DNA of 64,000 bases from Sphingopyxis sp. JAI128. Its GTDB lineage: Bacteria > Pseudomonadota > Alphaproteobacteria > Sphingomonadales > Sphingomonadaceae. Shown piece by piece: positions 58,884 to 64,000 of the stretch; position 1 is the first letter of the stretch, and each line of letters opens with the position of its first letter. A model generated the notes under the pieces. It worked only from the letters and a program-made list of their open reading frames with translations, made no database searches and was not told where the DNA came from. A program made the position numbers and the translations under genes. The stretch is from the NCBI RefSeq assembly GCF_014207235.1, contig NZ_JACHDA010000006.1, positions 186,001 to 250,000 on the forward strand. The letters are read 5' to 3'.

Positions 58884-59891
58884 TTATTCTTGCTCGGCGT
58901 CTTCTTCCTCAACAACTTTCCGCAATTGTTCAACCATCAGGTCGCAGTATTCCCGCTTTGCGTCGATGCCTATGACGCGAAAGCCGTGCTTGCGGGCGAA
59001 AATTAGCGATGTCCCGCTGCCCGCAAAAGGATCGAGGACAACCCCCCTCGGTGGTGTGGTCGTCAGGATTGGGATGCGCACTAGTTCTTCAGAGAAGCGA
59101 GCTTTATGCCGGCCGGAGGCGCCTCTCACGGGCTGAATCTCCCAAGTGTCGAGCGGCGGAAGCACTGAGCCGCTGTCGGAGACGCGGCCAACCGCATTTT
59201 TGTCAAAATAGTACCAGCGCTGCTTCACGAAATGAAACACATACTCGTGCGACATAGAACACCGATCCCGAACTTGGTCCGGTATCGGGTTTGGCTTGAC
59301 CCACACATTGTCATTCCGAACCAGCCATCCGCGATCTTGCAGTTCAATTGCAAACCGATGGGGGATCAACAAAAGCTGCTTGGGAACACACCATTTTCCA
59401 TCACCCTTTTTGTCCTGCGGACGAAGGCCGAAGCGCCTCGCGGATTGTTTGGCTTCGCCACTGCGATGCTCGCCTTTCCCGCTCCAGTATGTGTCGCCGA
59501 GATTCACCCAAAGGCTTCCATTTTCAGCGAGCACCTCGCCAGCAGAATCGAAAACATCCGCTAAGATTGAAATGAATTCGGATGGGTGAGCCTCCAGTCC
59601 GATTTGGTCATCCACCTCATAATCGCGCTGGCCGTAGAATGGCGGTGAAGTGACTATACAATTTACCTCGACGCCCGCATCGGCGAGCAGGCGCAAACCC
59701 TCCCGGATGTCCATGTTCAGGATCAGCGATGTGTCATCAGAATAGTATGCCGCACTCCTTAAGGCTCGCGAGTTGAAGGCCGTTTCTGACATTACGCGAG
59801 GGTGCATCGCCTCGTTCGCCTTGGTGGCAGGGCGCCCGCTCTTCACGCCAGTTTCGACCAATCGAAGACTAGGACTCGGCGAGCGTGACAT
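58884..59891 (-). CDS. DNA methyltransferase (beta class, probably N4-cytosine or N6-adenine)
   Basis: A 335-residue SAM-dependent DNA methylase. Motif IV TSPPFYGQRDYE precedes motif I DPFAGSGTSLIFARKHG, the beta-class order. TSPPF favours m4C, but m6A cannot be excluded. Also WVNLGDTYWSGKG and GWLVRNDNVWVKPNP. ATG 59891 has GGAG 8 bp upstream; a GTG at 59933 is possible. First gene of the MTase-ATPase-HNH operon, so it may protect self DNA from the nuclease. Confidence 0.85.
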   Translation of the reverse strand: MSRSPSPSLRLVETGVKSGRPATKANEAMHPRVMSETAFNSRALRSAAYYSDDTSLILNMDIREGLRLLADAGVEVNCIVTSPPFYGQRDYEVDDQIGLEAHPSEFISILADVFDSAGEVLAENGSLWVNLGDTYWSGKGEHRSGEAKQSARRFGLRPQDKKGDGKWCVPKQLLLIPHRFAIELQDRGWLVRNDNVWVKPNPIPDQVRDRCSMSHEYVFHFVKQRWYYFDKNAVGRVSDSGSVLPPLDTWEIQPVRGASGRHKARFSEELVRIPILTTTPPRGVVLDPFAGSGTSLIFARKHGFRVIGIDAKREYCDLMVEQLRKVVEEEDAEQE

Positions 59892-60009
59892 GCTTTCAAC
59901 TCCAATGGCGGGAACTCCGAACCTCGTAGCCACGAAGGCGGCGAGAAGCGAGCATTGATCGCCTTAGGCGGCTATCGGCAACGCGTATACCCTAGCAAGA
60001 TTGTCTACT

Positions 60010-60049
60010 TGTGGTCATCTACCCCAATTACGCCCGCGATCACTATACC
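60010..60049 (-). repeat. Right terminal inverted repeat (40 bp)
   Basis: On the minus strand it begins ggtatagtgatcg and ends gatgaccaca, pairing with 46224-46263 (32/40). A run of 12 C follows its outer end (60048-60059), longer than needed for TIR plus target duplication. Confidence 0.85.
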
Positions 60050-60055
60050 CCCCCC

Positions 60056-60074
60056 CCCCGGATCAAGTCCGGGG
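60056..60074 (+). repeat. Right target-site duplication (19 bp)
   Basis: ccccggatcaagtccgggg, identical to 46205-46223, followed by tgacga, the missing tail of the split family A repeat. Six extra C separate it from the right TIR. Confidence 0.75.
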
Positions 60075-60189
60075 TGACGAAGCAGGAGAGTTGCATTTTT
60101 CTAGCCAGCCCACTAAGGGCGCCACTTCGCGTTCTCGGACGCACAGACTCAGCCGCTGGTCGGTAACCAGCGGCACAGGAGCTTGAGAC

Positions 60190-60417
60190 ATGAAAAAAGA
60201 CGTTCACCCCGACTATCACATGATCACGGTCAAGATGACCGATGGCACCGAATATCAGACGCGCTCGACCTGGGGCAAAGAGGGCGACGTGATGACGCTC
60301 GAAATCGACCCGACCGCGCACCCGGCGTGGACCGGCGGCACGGGCCGCATGCTCGACGCGGGCGGTCAGGTTGCGAAGTTCAACAAGCGTTTCGGCGGTC
60401 TCACGCTCAAGCGTTAA
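60190..60417 (+). CDS. rpmE: 50S ribosomal protein L31
   Basis: A 75-residue L31 beginning [19 protein letters not shown] and ending FGGLTLKR. The CxxC zinc residues of the C+ type are absent, so it is the zinc-independent form. CAGGAG lies upstream. The mobile element inserted about 115 bp upstream of its start. Confidence 0.93.
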   Translation: MKKDVHPDYHMITVKMTDGTEYQTRSTWGKEGDVMTLEIDPTAHPAWTGGTGRMLDAGGQVAKFNKRFGGLTLKR

Positions 60418-60431
60418 TTCGCACTTCGGCG

Positions 60432-61904
60432 TCAGCCGAGGACTTTTGCAAGCGCGCTTTGCCACCCGGCAAGGCGCGTTTTGCGTTTCTGGGCGTCGAG
60501 CGCGGGCGTGAAGCGCGTTGCGGTCCCGCGCATGGCCTGCGCCGCGCTCGCGAGGTCGGGATAGAGTCCGGCTCCGGTGGCGGCGAGCATCGCGGCACCG
60601 AGCGCCGTGCTCTCGACGAAATCGGGCCGCTCGACCGTCAGGTCGAGCATGTCGGCCAAGTCCTGCGCCATCCAGTCGTTTGCCGCCATGCCGCCGTCGA
60701 TGCGCAATTCCGCCCAGTCAACCCCGTCGGCGGCAAACGCCGATTTGAGATCGTGCGCCTGATAAGCCTGGGCCTCCAGCGCCGCACGCGCGACATGCGC
60801 CTTGCCGCTCGCGAAGCTGAGGCCCGATAGCGCGGCGAGCGCGTCGGGCCGCCAGTGCGGCGCGCCGAGCCCCGACAGCGCGGGAACCAGATAGACGCCG
60901 CCATTGTCGCCGACCGAGCGTGCCAGCCCCTCGCTCTCGCCCGCGCTCGCGAGCAGGCCGAGCCCGTCGCGCAGCCATTTGATCAGGCTGCCCGCGGCGA
61001 ACACCGAACCTTCGAGCGCGTAGGAGCGGACGTCGCCTTCCTGCACCAGCACCGTCGCCAGCAGGCGGTTCGCTGATTGCGGCCGCACCGTGCCGCTTGC
61101 CGACAGGATGAACGCACCGGTGCCGAAGGTCGCCTTCGTCTGCCCCGGCGACAGGCACGCCTGTCCGATCGTCGCGGCCTGCTGGTCGCCCGCCATGCCG
61201 CAGATCGGGATCGCGCCGCCGAACAGCGCCGGATCGGTCGTGCCGACCGTCGTGGTGTTTCCCGTGATTTCGGGGAGCAGGCCCATCGGCACGCCGAGCA
61301 AATCGCAAAGCCGATCGTCCCAGCCGCCGTTGCCGTTGATGTCCATCAGCAGCGTGCGCGACGCGTTGCTCGCGTCGGTGACGTGGACGCCGCCGGTCAG
61401 GCGATAGATCAGATAGGATTCGACCGTGCCGACCGCGAGCCGCTCGCCGGCTTCCTTCAACTGCGGCCAATGCTTCAGCGCCCAGCCGATCTTGGTTCCC
61501 GAAAAATAGGGATCGAGCAGCAACCCGCTCTTGGCCTGGACCCATTCCTCATGGCCCGCGTCCTTCAGCGCCGCGCAATCGGCGGCCGAGCGCCGGTCCT
61601 GCCACACGATCGCGCGCGCCAGCGGCTCGCCGGTCGTACGGTCCCAGAACACCACCGTCTCGCGCTGGTTGGTGATCCCGATCGCGGCGATATGCTCGGC
61701 GCCGCCCGCCTGCGCGATCATCTCGCGCGTGCACGCGAGCGTGGCCTCCCATATTTCGGCGGCATCATGTTCGACGAGGCCGGGGCCGGGATAATATTGT
61801 CGGATCTCGCGCTGCGCGCTGCCGAGCGGTATGCCGTCGGCGCCGAAAAGCATCGTGCGTGTCGACGTCGTGCCTTCGTCGATGACGATGATTTTCTTGG
61901 TCAT
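60432..61904 (-). CDS. glpK: Glycerol kinase
   Basis: A 490-residue FGGY kinase phosphorylating glycerol to glycerol-3-phosphate. IDEGTTSTR at the N-terminus, TNQRETVVFWD, MAGDQQAATIGQ, the C-terminal GGMAANDWMAQDLAD signature. Start ATG 61904 (MTKKIIVIDEG). Cytoplasmic. No glpF or glpD beside it. Confidence 0.95.
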   Translation of the reverse strand: MTKKIIVIDEGTTSTRTMLFGADGIPLGSAQREIRQYYPGPGLVEHDAAEIWEATLACTREMIAQAGGAEHIAAIGITNQRETVVFWDRTTGEPLARAIVWQDRRSAADCAALKDAGHEEWVQAKSGLLLDPYFSGTKIGWALKHWPQLKEAGERLAVGTVESYLIYRLTGGVHVTDASNASRTLLMDINGNGGWDDRLCDLLGVPMGLLPEITGNTTTVGTTDPALFGGAIPICGMAGDQQAATIGQACLSPGQTKATFGTGAFILSASGTVRPQSANRLLATVLVQEGDVRSYALEGSVFAAGSLIKWLRDGLGLLASAGESEGLARSVGDNGGVYLVPALSGLGAPHWRPDALAALSGLSFASGKAHVARAALEAQAYQAHDLKSAFAADGVDWAELRIDGGMAANDWMAQDLADMLDLTVERPDFVESTALGAAMLAATGAGLYPDLASAAQAMRGTATRFTPALDAQKRKTRLAGWQSALAKVLG

Positions 61905-61928
61905 TCGCCTCCCCCAAAACGGTTGGTG

Positions 61929-61999
61929 CTGAGCTTGTCGAAGCACCGTCCTTTTCTTCTACCACCAATGAAGAAAGAACGGCCCTTCGACAAGCTCAG
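61929..61999. repeat. Palindromic intergenic repeat, family E, copy 1
   Basis: ctgagcttgtcgaag (61929-61943) and its exact complement cttcgacaagctcag (61985-61999) bracket ccgtcctttt...agaacgg. The rest of the 370-bp gap before the helicase gene shows no gene. Confidence 0.8.
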
Positions 62000-62273
62000 G
62001 GCAAACGGGAGGAAGAAGGATAGCTTCGCCACGCAATTATCTTGCAATAACGCGCAACCCATGCCATATGATGGTGCAGCGCAGCATGGCGGGACCACCC
62101 GCCGTAACCACCGGCAGCGTGATTTTCCCGCCCAAATCAGGCGCGGGACGAGCCGGACCAGCGCTTTGTCCCCAGAGGCACCCTTTCACGCGGGTCGTTT
62201 CGAACCCGCGGCCCGTGCGCCGTCCGTTCGATGCGAACGGATGCGCCTGCGCGTCGCCCTATGTGAGTATTTT

Positions 62274-63653
62274 ATGACGACTTTCAACGACTTTGGCCTG
62301 CACGCCGACATCAATCGCGCGCTTGCCGCCAAGGATTATACCGTCCCGACCCCGATCCAGGTTCAGGCGATCCCGCCGCTGATGAAGGGCCGCGACCTGT
62401 GCGGGATCGCGCAGACCGGCACCGGCAAGACCGCCGGTTTCTCGCTGCCGTCGATCCATCATCTTTTGACCTATCCGCACCGCCCGACCCCGCGCGGCTG
62501 CCGGATGCTCGTTCTCGCGCCGACGCGCGAGCTCGCCGCGCAGATCGCGCAAAGCTGCCGCGACTATGGCCGCTTTACCAAGCTCAGCGTCTCGACCGTG
62601 TTCGGCGGCGTGCCGATCAACAAGCAGATCCGCGACCTTTCTGGCGGCGTCGACATTCTCGTCGCCACGCCGGGCCGCCTGCTCGACCTGATCGACCAGC
62701 GCGCGCTGCGCCTCGACGATGTCGAAATCTTCGTCCTCGACGAAGCCGATCAGATGATGGACATGGGCTTCATCCACTCGCTGCGCCGCATCGCCAAGCT
62801 GCTGCCGTCGCGCCGCCAGAACCTGTTCTTTTCGGCGACGATGCCGAAGGAAATCGCGCACCTCGCCGAACAGTTCCTTGAGGACCCGGTCACCGTATCG
62901 GTGACGCCGGCTGCGACCACCGTCGAAAAGATCAGCCAATATTCGACCTTTGTCGAACAGAAGGAAAAGCAGGCGCTGCTGCACGCGATCGTCGCAAGCG
63001 AGGATATCGACCGCGCGCTGATCTTTACCCGCACCAAACATGGCGCCGACCGCGTCGTGCGCCATCTGGCGGGCGCGGGCATCAAGGCGATGGCGATCCA
63101 CGGCAACAAGAGCCAGTCGCAGCGCACCCATGCGCTGCAGGCGTTCCGTTCGGGCGACATCAAACTGCTCGTCGCGACCGACATCGCCGCGCGCGGCATC
63201 GATGTGTCGGGCGTCAGCCACGTCATTAACTTTGAGATCCCGAACGTCCCCGAACAATATGTCCACCGCATCGGCCGCACCGCGCGCGCCGGCGCCGAGG
63301 GCAAGGCGATCAGTTTCATCGCGCCCGACGAGCGACCCTATATGCGCGACATCGAGCGCGTTACCCGGTCGAAGGCCGAACCGATGCCGCTGCCCGAGAA
63401 TTTCAACGAGATGGTCCGCAACCTGCCCAAGCCGGTGCAGCCGCCGCGCGATACCGGCAGCAAGGGCCGCGACCCCAATCGCCAGCGTCAGGACGCGCAT
63501 CGCGGTCGCGGCGGCGCCAAGCCGCAAGGCGAACGCGGCCCGCGCCGCGACGGTGCGGCGGGCGAGGGTGCGGAGGGGCAGCGCAAGCGCCGCTTCCGCC
63601 CGCGCAACAAGAGTGTCGGCGCACATAAGGGCGCGGTGAAGCGCGTCGGTTGA
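62274..63653 (+). CDS. DEAD-box RNA helicase
   Basis: A 459-residue ATP-dependent RNA helicase of the RhlE type. Q motif FNDFGL..., motif I AQTGTGKT, Ia APTRELAAQ, II LDEADQM, III SATMP, V ATDIAARGIDV, VI HRIGRTARAG. The C-terminal tail of about 90 residues is Arg/Gly-rich, for RNA binding. ATG 62274 begins MTTFNDFGLHADINRAL. Likely in ribosome assembly or RNA decay. Confidence 0.94.
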   Translation: MTTFNDFGLHADINRALAAKDYTVPTPIQVQAIPPLMKGRDLCGIAQTGTGKTAGFSLPSIHHLLTYPHRPTPRGCRMLVLAPTRELAAQIAQSCRDYGRFTKLSVSTVFGGVPINKQIRDLSGGVDILVATPGRLLDLIDQRALRLDDVEIFVLDEADQMMDMGFIHSLRRIAKLLPSRRQNLFFSATMPKEIAHLAEQFLEDPVTVSVTPAATTVEKISQYSTFVEQKEKQALLHAIVASEDIDRALIFTRTKHGADRVVRHLAGAGIKAMAIHGNKSQSQRTHALQAFRSGDIKLLVATDIAARGIDVSGVSHVINFEIPNVPEQYVHRIGRTARAGAEGKAISFIAPDERPYMRDIERVTRSKAEPMPLPENFNEMVRNLPKPVQPPRDTGSKGRDPNRQRQDAHRGRGGAKPQGERGPRRDGAAGEGAEGQRKRRFRPRNKSVGAHKGAVKRVG

Positions 63654-63676
63654 CGCGCTGAACAAATCTTACATTC

Positions 63677-63765
63677 CGCTCGTGCCGAGCTTGTCGAAAC
63701 ACCGTCCTTTCCTTAGGCATCATGCAACGGAAGGACGGCCCTTCGACAAGCTCAGGGCGAGCGGA
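63677..63765. repeat. Palindromic intergenic repeat, family E, copy 2
   Basis: ccgctcgtgccgagcttgtc and gacaagctcagggcgagcgg form the outer stem, with ccgtccttt...ggaaggacgg inside, as in copy 1. It lies between the helicase and the next transporter gene. Confidence 0.8.
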
Positions 63766-63802
63766 AGTTGATGGGCTGCTTCCTCTTTAAGGGGAGCGGT
63801 TG

Positions 63803-64000
63803 ATGACGGATGGCGAAGCAGCGGTAGCACCGATCGACACCCGGCAGAGCGAGCGCAAGGTCATCCTCGCCTCGTCGCTCGGCACGGTGTTCGAATGGTA
63901 TGATTTCTACCTTTACGGCCTGCTCGCGACGGTCATCTCGGCGCAATTTTTCTCGGGCGTCAACGAAACCACCGGTTTCATCTTCGCGCTCGGGGCTTTT
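63803..64000 (+). CDS. MHS-family MFS transporter, N-terminal part
   Basis: The first 66 codons are visible and run off the window. SSLGTVFEWYDFYLYGLLA is the diagnostic start of metabolite:H+ symporters (proline/betaine, alpha-ketoglutarate, shikimate types). ATG 63803 follows GGGGAG. Substrate unknown. Confidence 0.8.
   Translation, partial: MTDGEAAVAPIDTRQSERKVILASSLGTVFEWYDFYLYGLLATVISAQFFSGVNETTGFIFALGAF

Larger units (their letters stand above)
46224..60049 (+). mobile_element. Casposon-like element (Cas1 + family B polymerase) with recombinase/ParB and defence cargo
   Basis: A 13,826-bp element bounded by 40-bp terminal inverted repeats and a 19-bp direct repeat at the insertion site. 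It contains, left to right: serine recombinase, ParB, RepB-C, lipoprotein (-), frameshifted XRE regulator, solo Cas1 (-), HTH-like protein, basic protein, HNH-like protein, PolB, HNH nuclease (-), ATPase (-) and DNA methyltransferase (-). Solo Cas1 with PolB, an HNH protein, HTH proteins and TIRs is the defining set of casposons, in which Cas1 integrates the element. Codon and base composition inside is visibly more AT-rich than the flanks, supporting transfer. It sits between polA and rpmE and interrupts no gene. No phage structural, conjugation or CRISPR genes are present. Confidence 0.85.

Noticed and set aside
46224..60049. CRISPR array or other Cas genes near Cas1
   Set aside because: No regularly spaced direct repeats and no cas2, cas4 or effector gene were seen in the element or its flanks.
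46224..60049. Prophage or ICE
   Set aside because: No capsid, tail, terminase, lysis, relaxase or type IV secretion genes; ends are TIRs with a target duplication, not tRNA att sites.

Overview
The window is a chromosomal segment of a high-GC alphaproteobacterium. Gene content (polyhydroxyalkanoate genes with a TGC-N3-GCA phasin operator, hisZ, two adjacent membrane-anchored cytochromes c, MlaE-type permease, serC-serA, many short palindromic intergenic repeats) fits Sphingomonadales, probably a Sphingopyxis-like organism; the genus is an inference.

Region 1-46 kb is ordinary core and accessory chromosome. In order: MlaE-type permease (partial), HAD phosphatase, trans-sulfuration enzyme and SLC13 carrier; a tightly coupled lgt - NDUFAF7-type methyltransferase - GNAT - pgeF operon; an acyl-CoA-ligase-like enzyme, a cytochrome b / molybdopterin oxidoreductase pair and a cyclopropane synthase; argG; threonine aldolase and an EamA carrier; murA; a DUF3011 secreted protein; a DsbA-like isomerase with an atypical SDR; clpS; phasin and phaC (PHA granules); an AlaC-like aminotransferase; an MFS carrier; a decayed haloalkane dehalogenase; purA, hisZ, serA, serC; two cytochromes c; pheA; and polA. 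At least six families of palindromic intergenic repeats sit between these genes.

Region 46,224-60,049 is a 13.8-kb integrated element and the main discovery. It is bounded by 40-bp imperfect terminal inverted repeats (32/40 matches, first 13 identical) and flanked by a 19-bp direct repeat (ccccggatcaagtccgggg) that splits one copy of a chromosomal palindromic repeat, exactly as a target-site duplication would. Inside are a solo Cas1 with all three metal ligands and no CRISPR array, a family B DNA polymerase with complete exonuclease and polymerase motifs, a small HNH-like zinc protein and HTH-like small proteins. That is the gene set of a casposon (a Cas1-mobilised, self-replicating transposon). 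It also carries a serine recombinase - ParB - RepB-C cassette at its left end and, at its right end, a DNA methyltransferase - ABC-type ATPase - HNH nuclease operon that looks like a defence module.

Region 60-64 kb returns to the chromosome: rpmE (L31), glpK, a DEAD-box RNA helicase and the start of an MHS-type MFS transporter.

The likely story is that Cas1 acts as the integrase at the TIRs and the polymerase copies the element. The recombinase/ParB cassette may give a second recombination or maintenance function, and the MTase-ATPase-HNH operon pays rent by protecting the host.
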